A stretch of DNA of 64,000 bases from Verrucomicrobiaceae bacterium (lineage in GTDB: Bacteria > Verrucomicrobiota > Verrucomicrobiia > Verrucomicrobiales > Verrucomicrobiaceae), in NCBI GenBank assembly GCA_024232965.1, contig JACKQF010000009.1, positions 124,001-188,000 on the forward strand. Direction: 5' to 3'. The notes under the pieces are model-generated. The model saw only the letters and a program-made list of their open reading frames with translations. It had not been told where the DNA came from and did no database searches. Positions 1 to 7,281 of this stretch are shown one piece after another; position 1 is the first letter of the stretch; each line of letters starts with the position of its first letter. The position numbers and the translations under genes were made by a program.

Positions 1-2
1 CG

Positions 3-209
3 CTGCGTTACGGCCAGCTCCCTCGTTTTGGAGAGCTGACGATGATCGTCGTATTGAATGATCAAGACCTCGCGGCGGCCGCGACTGCCCTCCACCCAGA
101 AGCATTGACCTTTGTGCTCAGTTCTGTGCCAGAAGATGAGGGTTACAGCGTGGTGATCGAAAGCGCTTCGGCGGACGAAGGCAGCGGTTGCAGACTGCAA
201 GCCGAGTAA
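3..209 (+). CDS. Hypothetical protein, 3' part only or small ORF
   Basis: A reading frame that is open at the left edge runs through an internal ATG at 42 to a TAA at 207-209. If translation starts at 42 the product has 55 residues beginning MIVVLNDQDLAAAA; if not, this is the tail of a longer gene outside the window. The product is acidic with no motif, signal peptide or membrane segment that I recognise. Its last codons overlap the first palindrome (189-199) of the regulatory pair serving the next gene. Function unknown. Confidence 0.4.
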   Translation: MRYGQLPRFGELTMIVVLNDQDLAAAATALHPEALTFVLSSVPEDEGYSVVIESASADEGSGCRLQAE

Positions 210-230
210 CCTGAAGCGTTGCATGTTGCA
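189..230. promoter_or_regulatory. Paired activator sites (UAS pair A)
   Basis: Two palindromes of form TGCA-N3-TGCA: TGCAGACTGCA at 189-199 and TGCATGTTGCA at 220-230, with centres 31 bp apart. They lie 76 bp (second centre to the -24 GG) upstream of the sigma-54-type promoter at 299-315. The same arrangement occurs three more times in the window (5256-5298, 12404-12444, 17161-17202). Binding by the NtrC-type regulator encoded at 15788-17140 is an inference. Confidence 0.65.
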
Positions 231-298
231 CGTGGCTTAGCGCCCGTAAATCACCCGCTGAACCCTTACAATTCAAGCTTTCTGGGGCATGCCGCTGT

Positions 299-315
299 TT
301 GGCACTTCCCCTGCG
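299..315 (+). promoter_or_regulatory. Sigma-54 (-24/-12) promoter of the CsbD lipoprotein gene
   Basis: TTGGCACTTCCCCTGCG matches the sigma-54 consensus TGGCAC-N5-TTGC except for CTGC in place of TTGC. GG lies at 301-302 and GC at 313-314 with standard spacing. The transcript would start near 326, about 64 bases before the ATG at 390. No competing sigma-70 promoter is obvious here. Confidence 0.75.
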
Positions 316-389
316 ATACCCAAAGACCTCACCGTCGCGGAATCACACGAGACGGTCGTTCACCAAACCTAACCTCAAAAGCCAAACTT

Positions 390-731
390 ATGAAATCAAC
401 CCTCATTACCCTGTCATGTCTCTCTGCTGTTCTTCTTGCTTCCTGCGGCGAAGATAAAACCCCGTTTGAAAAGAAGGTCGATGCCGCTGACGCCGCCGCA
501 GAGCGCCACGCCGAAAGAGTCGAAGAAACCGCGACGGCATCTCCCACCAAGCTCAAGATCAAAGGCAACTGGAATGATTTGAAGGGCAAGTTGAAGCAGC
601 GCTTTGCTGACCTCACCGATGACGACATGTTGTATGTCGAAGGTAAGGAGGATGAGCTTTATGGTCGCCTCCAAAAGCGTTTGGGCAAGACACGCGAGGA
701 GATCGACAAGATCTTCGAAGAACTTGAATAA
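390..731 (+). CDS. CsbD-family lipoprotein
   Basis: The product has 113 residues. The first 20 or so form a lipoprotein signal (MKSTLITLSCLSAVLLASC) whose lipobox LLASC places Cys19 as the lipidated residue. After a charged, alanine-rich linker, residues about 55-113 form a CsbD-like domain (KLKIKGNWNDLKGKLKQRF, then LTDDDMLYVEGKEDELYGRLQ), as in the stress protein CsbD/YjbJ. CsbD proteins are usually soluble and cytoplasmic, so a lipid-anchored version is a less common form and implies a periplasmic role. The ATG at 390 was chosen over an upstream in-frame ATG at 219 because the signal peptide starts there and the promoter at 299-315 lies between them. The biochemical role of CsbD is unknown; the family is induced by general stress. 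Confidence 0.85.
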   Translation: MKSTLITLSCLSAVLLASCGEDKTPFEKKVDAADAAAERHAERVEETATASPTKLKIKGNWNDLKGKLKQRFADLTDDDMLYVEGKEDELYGRLQKRLGKTREEIDKIFEELE

Positions 732-745
732 GGAAGACCGGAGGC

Positions 746-773
746 GGTCGCGACTGCTGTCGCAGTCGCGACC
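746..773 (+). terminator. Hairpin terminator after the CsbD lipoprotein gene
   Basis: A perfect 12-bp stem (GGTCGCGACTGC at 746-757, GCAGTCGCGACC at 762-773) with a 4-base loop begins 15 bp after the stop codon. Only a short, interrupted T tract (CATTTTC) follows, so it may be a rho-independent terminator of modest strength or a transcript-stabilising hairpin. Confidence 0.6.
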
Positions 774-808
774 CTCCCATTTTCTGAACTAAACGATTTT
801 TCCCAACC

Positions 809-1045
809 ATGAAAGCTCTGTGCCCCATCACTCTGCTGCGCAATGAAGCACCTTTGGCCCTCCCGGGAGATATCCAGCACTCAGGCCAGAGGGTGAAACA
901 TGGGATGAGCCTCGCGCTTGTTTTGGTAGCTGCCGTGCTTTTATTTTTGGGCGGTCTTTACTGGACAAAATCGAGTCGAGATGTAGTTACAAAGCATGCA
1001 CCCGCCGTGGGTTTGCCAGCGGATGCCTCAGGCTCACTTCCATGA
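809..1045 (+). CDS. Small single-pass membrane protein, unknown function
   Basis: The product has 78 residues with one clear hydrophobic segment (about residues 33-51, SLALVLVAAVLLFLGGLYW), then a short polar tail rich in Ala, Pro and Gly. Its stop codon overlaps the ATG of the following response-regulator gene (ATGA at 1042-1045), which argues for co-translation and for the small protein being real. The N-terminus is not hydrophobic and contains two cysteines or fewer, so it is probably anchored rather than secreted. No family recognised. It might be a membrane partner of the response regulator, but only the coupling suggests this. Confidence 0.6.
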   Translation: MKALCPITLLRNEAPLALPGDIQHSGQRVKHGMSLALVLVAAVLLFLGGLYWTKSSRDVVTKHAPAVGLPADASGSLP

Positions 1046-2055
1046 AAAACCCGGCATCAGACAATCGAAGGGTGTTGGTCGTAGATGACCAGTCGCTGTA
1101 TCGTGAAGCCTTGTGTTCACTGTTGCGGCAGGACGGTTATGAGGCCCGCTCCGCCGGCAACGGGCGGGAGGCCTGGGATGTCTTGCCTCTATGGCGGCCT
1201 GATTTGATCCTGCTGGATGTGCTGATGCCTGAAATGGATGGCTTCGAGTTCTGCGCTTCGCTGTTTGATGATCCCGATTATCAGCAGGTTCCCGTGATCT
1301 TTTTGTCCTCCGAAGACGATACCGCATCCATCGCATGTGGCTTCGAATTGGGGGCGGTCGACTACATCGGCAAGCCGTTCCGGAAGGCTGAGGTGCTGGC
1401 CAGAGTGCGAACTCACCTCAACGCTGGGGTCGAGCGAATGCTGCAGGCGGAAAGGCTCTTGCGGCGCACTCGGCAGTTGGAGCAGCATGCTCTGGGATGG
1501 CTCAATTCGATCAAGTCCATCACCCAAAAGGCCGCACCTTTTCCTGAGGATTTGGTTGATCGACTGAAACGTCTTCACCAAGAAATGGAGCAGTTCTTCA
1601 CGATGCCGACAGAGGCCTCGCCCGCGCGCACCAGCGCTCATCTTGGGGAAACCAGCGCTAGCGATTTGCGGGCCATTGTTTCTGGATGGTACGTGAATTG
1701 TTTGCGCCGGGGCGTTGGATTTTCTCTGCGTGGCGAGGTGCCTGCATGTCTGGCGGGCATCGCCCCAGATGTCGCCAGGCGTTTGGTGGATGAGTCTTTC
1801 CGGCCCTTTCTCGATGGCATGGCCGACGTTTGTGACTTCGATGTCCGCATTCGTTGCTTGGGATTGGGCAAAGGGGTCGCGATCTGCTTGACAGCGACAC
1901 CGCATTACGAGCCCCGTGCAAAACCCAAACTTGCGACGGTGGTGCTGAGTGAGCCGCTGCGTTCGCTGGCTCACCAGTCGAATTCGGAAGTCGAAGTGAC
2001 CACGTCGGACGGACGCACGCAGTTGGTCATCACGCTGCCGAGCGCGATGGGGTGA
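1042..2055 (+). CDS. Response regulator with kinase-like or phosphotransfer-like C-terminus
   Basis: The product has 337 residues. Residues about 10-125 are a canonical receiver domain with acidic pair Asp15-Asp16, phospho-acceptor Asp59 (LILLDVLMPEMDG) and the conserved Lys111 (GKPF). The rest has no DNA-binding domain. Instead there is a helical pair (about 135-185, resembling a DHp hairpin) followed by an alpha/beta region ending TQLVITLPSA, which resembles a histidine-kinase ATPase fold that lacks the nucleotide-binding N and G boxes. This layout recalls ChpT-type phosphotransferases fused to a receiver, but that assignment is tentative. It is coupled to the upstream small membrane protein and converges with the hybrid kinase at 2065-5190, only 9 bp away. 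Confidence 0.8.
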   Translation: MKNPASDNRRVLVVDDQSLYREALCSLLRQDGYEARSAGNGREAWDVLPLWRPDLILLDVLMPEMDGFEFCASLFDDPDYQQVPVIFLSSEDDTASIACGFELGAVDYIGKPFRKAEVLARVRTHLNAGVERMLQAERLLRRTRQLEQHALGWLNSIKSITQKAAPFPEDLVDRLKRLHQEMEQFFTMPTEASPARTSAHLGETSASDLRAIVSGWYVNCLRRGVGFSLRGEVPACLAGIAPDVARRLVDESFRPFLDGMADVCDFDVRIRCLGLGKGVAICLTATPHYEPRAKPKLATVVLSEPLRSLAHQSNSEVEVTTSDGRTQLVITLPSAMG

Positions 2056-2064
2056 CCAAATTGC

Positions 2065-5000
2065 TCACTGACCGGGCGTGTCCCGTGCGCTGCCGATTCG
2101 GCTCAGTGCGCGGTCCAAATCTTGGATCGAGACCGGCTTTGTCAGATGCTGGGAAAAGCCGGCTTGTCGGGAGCGAAGCACATCTTCTTCCATGCCATAG
2201 CCGCTGAGGGCGATTGCGGGTGCGGTGAAACCTCGGGCGCGTAAGGTCACAATGAGATCGTCGCCACGACCGTCAGGCAGGCCAATGTCCGACATCATCA
2301 GATCGTAGGCACCTTGCACGGCCGCTTCTTTTGCGGCTGCAATGGTGGCCGTTGAAATGACCTCGTGGCCGCGTCTTGTGAGAATGAGCGAAAGCGTCTC
2401 GCGGGTCGGATCGTGATCTTCGACCAGAAGGATTCGCATCTGGGCGGGCACAGATCGCTCGTTGTCGGCTTGCGTTGGGGAGTCGTTGGGAGTGTCGTCT
2501 TGCGAAATCGCTGCAGCACTGGTGAACGGCAGTTGGATGGTTACACAGGTGCCCGTTCCTCTGCCTTCACTCGCTGCCTTGATCGATCCACCGTGCTGCT
2601 CAACGAGCAATTTCGAGATGGCCAGACCGATGCCTAGACCTCCGAATCGGTGGTCCACTCCGTTGATCGCATGGTCGCCTTGTGCAAAGGGCTCGAAGAT
2701 TCGCTGAATCTCTTCCTCTGTCATTCCAAGCCCATGATCCGTCACACGGACCACCCAATTCTTCTTTCGCACGGTGGTTTCCACGGTGATGGTGCTTCCG
2801 ACGGTGGAAAATTTGATCGCATTCCGCAGCACATTCCACATCACCTGGCGCAGACGCATTTCGTCCCCCTGAACGTGTTCAGAGGACGTGACCAGCTTCG
2901 TCTTAAAGGTCACGTCCTTGCGCCGCGCCTCTTCTGCCAATGATTCGATGGATTCAACGATGACAGAATTGATGTTCACGGTGGTAACCACCAGCGGCAT
3001 CTTTCCACGCAGGATGCGCGTCATGTCCAACAGGTCGTCGATGAGTCGGGCCTCCATCTCCACACTTTTGCGGATCACTTCGAAATCGGCGCGAACATCT
3101 TCGGCAAGATCGGTGCGGGAGGATGCGGCGCTGGCGACGAGGAGCGCAGGATTGAGTGGGGTGCGGAGTTCATGGGAGAGCACCGCGATAAAATCATCCT
3201 TTGCTTGGGAGGCACGTCGAAGAGCGTTTTCGGCCTCGATCTGCCGGGTGATATCGGTGTTGGTGCCGAACCATTGCACGACTTCTCCCTTTTCATCGCG
3301 AATGGGCACCGCCCGGGAAAGGAACCAGCGATAAGTCCCGTCGGCTCCGCGCAACGGAAAGGTGTCTTCCCAGTCGATGCCCTTTTTGAGGCAATCGCGG
3401 AATTTGGCGACCACCCGATCAAGATGTTCGGGGTGGTGGACGGCCTTCCAACCCCAGCCTTTCATATCTTCCAGGGTTGAGCCGGTGTAGTCGAACCAGC
3501 GTTGGTTGTACCAGAAGAGATCGCCATTGGCATTTCCCATCCAGGCGAACTGCGACATGTGGTTGGCCAGCGTGCGGAAATTCCATTCCCGCTCTTCCAA
3601 CTGCAGTTGGGTTTCCCTTTCGCTCGTGATATCGCGAGAGATGCTCAGCAAGTGTTGGAGTGTCGAGTTCTCGCCGTGGATGGCTGTCACGATGACGTCC
3701 CACCATTTGGGGTTGCCCTTGGCAGTGGGGCAGAAGCCTCGGAACCGACCGGTTCTGCCTGCAACGGCATCACGAATGGCAGTGGTGACGGTGCCCTGAC
3801 TTTCTTCGGGCCATAGGGCGACCCAATCACTCCCGATGATGGTGGAAAGGTCATCAATTTCCATCAGGCTGCGGCCTGGCTCGTTCATATTGAGCAGGCG
3901 TCCAGACTCATCCAACAACTTGATGCAGTCTCCGCTGTTTTCGATGAGGCTGGTGTTGAGTCTTTCGTCCTCCCGGAGGCGATTGATGGCTAAAGCCAAG
4001 CGCCGACGTTTCTCCCGGAGTTTGAGTTCCTTTTGGGCGAGCGCAGCCAGTTCTGCGAGCGCATCGTGGTCGTCTTGGGTCCAATCACGCGGTGCCAGTT
4101 CCGCAACGCACAGGCTTCCCGCCACATTGCCATCGAGCGCATAAATGGGCGTGCCGAGCACCGCTTTGACCGATCGTGCTTGAGCATCATCGAGTGCACT
4201 GGCCATCACGCCAGCACCGGATTCGATGACGTTTTGGCAGAAATCGATGCACTCCATCGCTCCTGAATGCAGTTCTTCTTGAGAGTCGAATGCATCATGG
4301 AGCCCGGCACCATCGCTGATGATGAGATCGTCTTCGCCCAGCAGTGAGATGAATGCTAACGGTGTCTGCAAGACCCGCTTCGCCAGCGATAACATCGTCG
4401 CGAATTCCTGGTCGGGGGGCGACATGTTTAAGTCGATCGGCTCGATGAAGGGATGCTCGGCGACAGGGCTCAGAGCGACTGGCTCTGGATCCCGCGGCTT
4501 CGGCAGCGCGAACGAAAACTCAGAAATGCCGTCCGCCAGTCGCGTGAACTGGATGGTTCCGCCCATGAGTTCCAATAACCGACGAGTGGTGGGCAGTCCG
4601 AGCCCGTGGAGGTCGGTGTGTGAGTGTAGAGCCTCAAAGGCTGGAAAGGGCGTCGCAAGACGCTTTCCGGCTAGACCAGCGCCGTTATCCCGAACCCAAA
4701 ATCGCGTGCTCGTATCATCTTCATCCCATCCGATAGAGATCTCTTTGCCGCCGTGAATGATGGCGTTGCTGAGCAGATTCTTCCAGATTTGGGTGACCCA
4801 GTCTTGAACGGCAGTGACGGTCGGCCAATCCTTGGGCTGGATAACATTGGCTTCGTGTTTCTTTACGACGCTATGGAGGCTTGCCAGGGCGGCATCGACG
4901 GTCATGCCAATCGAGACTTCCTCCCATTCGGGGGGCGGCCCGTAGGTTGCCCGAAGTACGGAAACGAGGCGGCCGAGTAGATCGAGTCCCTGCGTCGCGG

Positions 5001-5190
5001 ATGACATCATTCCACCTACCAGAGGTTCCAAAGTCTCCCGGCCAGTGTCAAGACATTCGGAGAGCAATTCCGCTGTCGTTGAGAGGGCGCCAAGGGGGGA
5101 TCGAAGGTCATGACTCACGCGCTTCGCCAGGGTCAGCGCATCGCCAGCCCATAGGGCGGCATTTTGTGAATTCGGCAGTCCCTGAGTCAT
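2065..5190 (-). CDS. Hybrid histidine kinase with two kinase cores, GAF, PAS and receiver domains
   Basis: A soluble 1041-residue sensor. Domains in order: a first HisKA domain with His27 (SHDLRSPLGAL) and its HATPase (N box KNLLSNAIIHGG at about 137-148, G boxes DNGAGL and LHGLGLP to about 230); a GAF-like domain (about 250-390); a PAS domain (about 405-525); a second PAS with PAC motif (about 535-650); a second HisKA with His673 (LSHELRTPLNP); a second HATPase (N box about 785-793, G boxes to about 888); and a C-terminal receiver with Asp968. No membrane segment is apparent, so it senses cytoplasmic or redox-type signals. Two complete kinase cores in one chain are unusual. It is divergent from the Dps gene at 5468, with regulatory sites between them. 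Confidence 0.9.
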   Translation of the reverse strand: MTQGLPNSQNAALWAGDALTLAKRVSHDLRSPLGALSTTAELLSECLDTGRETLEPLVGGMMSSATQGLDLLGRLVSVLRATYGPPPEWEEVSIGMTVDAALASLHSVVKKHEANVIQPKDWPTVTAVQDWVTQIWKNLLSNAIIHGGKEISIGWDEDDTSTRFWVRDNGAGLAGKRLATPFPAFEALHSHTDLHGLGLPTTRRLLELMGGTIQFTRLADGISEFSFALPKPRDPEPVALSPVAEHPFIEPIDLNMSPPDQEFATMLSLAKRVLQTPLAFISLLGEDDLIISDGAGLHDAFDSQEELHSGAMECIDFCQNVIESGAGVMASALDDAQARSVKAVLGTPIYALDGNVAGSLCVAELAPRDWTQDDHDALAELAALAQKELKLREKRRRLALAINRLREDERLNTSLIENSGDCIKLLDESGRLLNMNEPGRSLMEIDDLSTIIGSDWVALWPEESQGTVTTAIRDAVAGRTGRFRGFCPTAKGNPKWWDVIVTAIHGENSTLQHLLSISRDITSERETQLQLEEREWNFRTLANHMSQFAWMGNANGDLFWYNQRWFDYTGSTLEDMKGWGWKAVHHPEHLDRVVAKFRDCLKKGIDWEDTFPLRGADGTYRWFLSRAVPIRDEKGEVVQWFGTNTDITRQIEAENALRRASQAKDDFIAVLSHELRTPLNPALLVASAASSRTDLAEDVRADFEVIRKSVEMEARLIDDLLDMTRILRGKMPLVVTTVNINSVIVESIESLAEEARRKDVTFKTKLVTSSEHVQGDEMRLRQVMWNVLRNAIKFSTVGSTITVETTVRKKNWVVRVTDHGLGMTEEEIQRIFEPFAQGDHAINGVDHRFGGLGIGLAISKLLVEQHGGSIKAASEGRGTGTCVTIQLPFTSAAAISQDDTPNDSPTQADNERSVPAQMRILLVEDHDPTRETLSLILTRRGHEVISTATIAAAKEAAVQGAYDLMMSDIGLPDGRGDDLIVTLRARGFTAPAIALSGYGMEEDVLRSRQAGFSQHLTKPVSIQDLDRALSRIGSARDTPGQ

Positions 5191-5255
5191 GGCAAACGGG
5201 CGCTATACTCCACCCAGGGTGGCAAGATAGCAAGTGCGTCATTTTGAGAGTAGCG

Positions 5256-5298
5256 TGCAGGGTGCATGAGGACGCGATTCGTTTACGTGCAAAATGCA
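5256..5298. promoter_or_regulatory. Paired activator sites (UAS pair B)
   Basis: TGCAGGGTGCA at 5256-5266 and TGCAAAATGCA at 5288-5298, with centres 32 bp apart. The pair lies 88 bp upstream of the -24 GG of the promoter at 5379-5395. Same motif and spacing as the pairs at 189-230, 12404-12444 and 17161-17202. The pair also sits in front of the divergent kinase gene at 5190, but I see no -24/-12 element in that direction. Confidence 0.65.
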
Positions 5299-5378
5299 AG
5301 AAGTCAGCCTTGCAGAGCGGCGGCGTTCTAGCGGCTAGGCCGCCCATTCCAAGGGGATTGGAGCGTTGCTTAGGCCAG

Positions 5379-5395
5379 TTGGCTTCAGCCTTGCG
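5379..5395 (+). promoter_or_regulatory. Sigma-54 promoter of the Dps gene
   Basis: TTGGCTTCAGCCTTGCG has the invariant GG (5381-5382) and GC (5393-5394) at correct spacing and a perfect TTGC. It departs from consensus at two positions after TGGC (TT for AC). A transcript would start near 5406 and have a leader of about 60 bases. Confidence 0.6.
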
Positions 5396-5467
5396 CTAGG
5401 ACTTCATGAGGTCCTGTCGCCACCAGTGTGTGATGGGCATCTCGCGCAACGTCAGCCATCGCCTTTT

Positions 5468-5995
5468 ATGCCTACTCAAACCAAATCAAAAACATCTGCC
5501 GCAACCGCCTCTGCAAAGCTTCGTGAGTCCCGCAATGACATGTCGCCAAAAAATAGGGCTGCCGTGTGCGAAGTTCTCAACGCGACCCTCGCCGACATGA
5601 CGGATCTGGCATCGCACTGCCGTCACGTTCACTGGAATACTCGTGGCCGGTCCTTCATGACCTACCACAAACTTTTCGAGTTGCTGACCGACATGGTTCG
5701 CGAGCCATTGGACGAAATTGCAGAGCGTATCACCGCTTTAGGTGGTTTCGCACAAGGAACCGTCCAGCGCGCGGCCGCTGCAACCAATCTGAAGGATCTC
5801 CCCGATTCCTTTGACGATCCGCTGAAGGCGGTGGCCGCTCTGGCAGATAGTGTCGCAAACTGCGCTGGTCGCGTGCGGGCCTCGATCGACATCGCTGCTG
5901 AAAAGCATGACGACGCCGGATCTGCTGACCTGCTCACGGCGATTTCGCGGTCTCTCGACAAGGGATTGTGGCTGCTGGATGCGCATGGAGCGTGA
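5468..5995 (+). CDS. dps: Dps-family DNA-protecting ferritin-like protein
   Basis: The product has 175 residues. Dps proteins form 12-mers that oxidise and store iron with peroxide and may coat DNA. The family signature is visible at about residues 55-95: HVHWNTRGRSFMTYHKLF, then D...EPLDEIAERITALGG, which supply the intersubunit ferroxidase His, Asp and Glu ligands. The N-terminal 25 residues are rich in Lys, Ser, Thr and Ala, as in Dps proteins whose tails bind DNA. The ATG at 5468 was chosen because homology begins after it and the sigma-54 promoter lies between it and an upstream in-frame ATG at 5366. The gene is followed 45 bp later by the LpxR-like gene, possibly in one transcript. Confidence 0.9.
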   Translation: MPTQTKSKTSAATASAKLRESRNDMSPKNRAAVCEVLNATLADMTDLASHCRHVHWNTRGRSFMTYHKLFELLTDMVREPLDEIAERITALGGFAQGTVQRAAAATNLKDLPDSFDDPLKAVAALADSVANCAGRVRASIDIAAEKHDDAGSADLLTAISRSLDKGLWLLDAHGA

Positions 5996-6040
5996 TCACG
6001 ATGCGAAACCCGACCGAACTCTACTGACCCATTCATCCCG

Positions 6041-7084
6041 ATGAAACAACTCCTTCCCATTCTGTGCTCCACGCTGTTTGCTTCGTGTTTGACTTCCGTT
6101 CACGCGGCGGAAGCTTCGACTGACCCGCCTCAGCACGGCACGTTTTCATTCTACTTTGAGAATGATATCTTTGGAGGTACCGACCAACGCTACACCAATG
6201 GTGTCCGTCTCAGTTGGACTTCGCCTCGGCTCGCACACTTTGCGGACGAGGAGACTCTGGGACGGCTCGGTAGCGTCCTTGATGACATGCCTTGGATTGG
6301 AGCCTCGGGGTTCGAACGCAACGTGGCTTTCACGCTCGGTCAGGCCATGTATACGCCGACCGACATTTTGCGCACGGATCTGATCACGGAGGATCGTCCA
6401 TACGCGGGGTGGCTGTATGCAGGGCTTGGCTTGATCTGGAAGAATGGCACCGAAAAGAACAGCCTGGTCTTGAACATCGGTGTGGTCGGACCTTGGTCGT
6501 ATGCGCAAGAGACTCAGCGACTGGTGCACGAGGCGAAAAACATCATCACCCCGCGTGGTTGGGACAATCAGTTGCACAACGAGCTGGGCGTCGCGCTCGC
6601 TTATGAGCACGTCTGGCGGCTCCGCCCAGCGCGGGACAACTCGGGCTGGGATTGGGATCTGCTGCCCTATGCGGGGGCGACGGTAGGGAATGTGGCCATC
6701 AACGCGCGGCTGGGAGCGGAAGTCCGCCTGGGCTGGAATCTGCCGGACGACTTCGGCACGGCGGCGATTGATCCCGCCACGACGACACCTGCTCCTGTTG
6801 AAAGCGTGGGTTCGGCCAAGCTCTGGCGCCACAAGTTGGGTGCGCATGTGTTTCTCCGGGCGGAGGGGCGTGCGGTCGCACACGATATCTTTTTGGATGG
6901 CAATACTTTCGGCAACAGTCACTCCGTTGACAAAGAGCCTTTTGTTGGAGATCTGGCTGCTGGTGTCTCAATCAATTGGAAGAACACCGTGCTCACTTAT
7001 TCGTACGTGATGCGTTCGAAGGAGTTCAAGGGGCAGGAGGATGAGCAATTGTTTGGCTCGCTCACCCTTGGGTGGACGTTTTAA
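6041..7084 (+). CDS. LpxR-family outer-membrane lipid A deacylase (DUF2219)
   Basis: The product has 347 residues with a signal peptide of about 23 (ending SVHAA). LpxR enzymes are 12-stranded outer-membrane beta-barrels that remove the 3'-acyloxyacyl group of lipid A. The family hallmark FENDIFGGTDQRYTNGVRLSW begins near residue 38 and carries the Asn-Asp metal and substrate residues. A second family block, GWDNQLHNELG, is at about residue 172 and supplies a candidate catalytic His. The chain ends in an aromatic residue (LGWTF), as expected of an OMP recognised by BamA. Its place beside stress genes suggests envelope remodelling. Whether this strain's lipid A is the substrate is not shown. 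Confidence 0.8.
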   Translation: MKQLLPILCSTLFASCLTSVHAAEASTDPPQHGTFSFYFENDIFGGTDQRYTNGVRLSWTSPRLAHFADEETLGRLGSVLDDMPWIGASGFERNVAFTLGQAMYTPTDILRTDLITEDRPYAGWLYAGLGLIWKNGTEKNSLVLNIGVVGPWSYAQETQRLVHEAKNIITPRGWDNQLHNELGVALAYEHVWRLRPARDNSGWDWDLLPYAGATVGNVAINARLGAEVRLGWNLPDDFGTAAIDPATTTPAPVESVGSAKLWRHKLGAHVFLRAEGRAVAHDIFLDGNTFGNSHSVDKEPFVGDLAAGVSINWKNTVLTYSYVMRSKEFKGQEDEQLFGSLTLGWTF

Positions 7085-7281
7085 AACGCCCCAATCGTTG
7101 AGTCATCGGCCGCTGCCGAAGTTTGCATCTGCGAAAGGATGCGCAGCTCTTCAGGTAGCGGTCCTTTTGTTGGGCGATCAATGGATATCGAGGTCGCCGT
7201 CGTGGAGGTATTCACGGCGATGGACGGGCCGTCGCTGCGCCAACTTTGATGCTGAACCCACGCAACCGTTCCCGCACTCAT
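7081..7281 (-). CDS. Possible small protein coupled to the AI-2E-family gene
   Basis: A 66-residue frame whose ATG overlaps the TGA of the upstream permease gene (ATGA, 7278-7281). Its TAA lies in the palindrome TTTTAAAA, which also supplies the stop of the convergent LpxR-like gene. The product is Ser/Thr-rich in the middle, with no hydrophobic segment or known motif. The overlap architecture is the only support; it could be chance. Confidence 0.35.
   Translation of the reverse strand: MSAGTVAWVQHQSWRSDGPSIAVNTSTTATSISIDRPTKGPLPEELRILSQMQTSAAADDSTIGAF

Noticed and set aside
219..389. An N-terminal extension of the CsbD lipoprotein to an ATG at 219.
   Set aside because: It would place the signal peptide internally and read across a UAS palindrome and the -24/-12 promoter.
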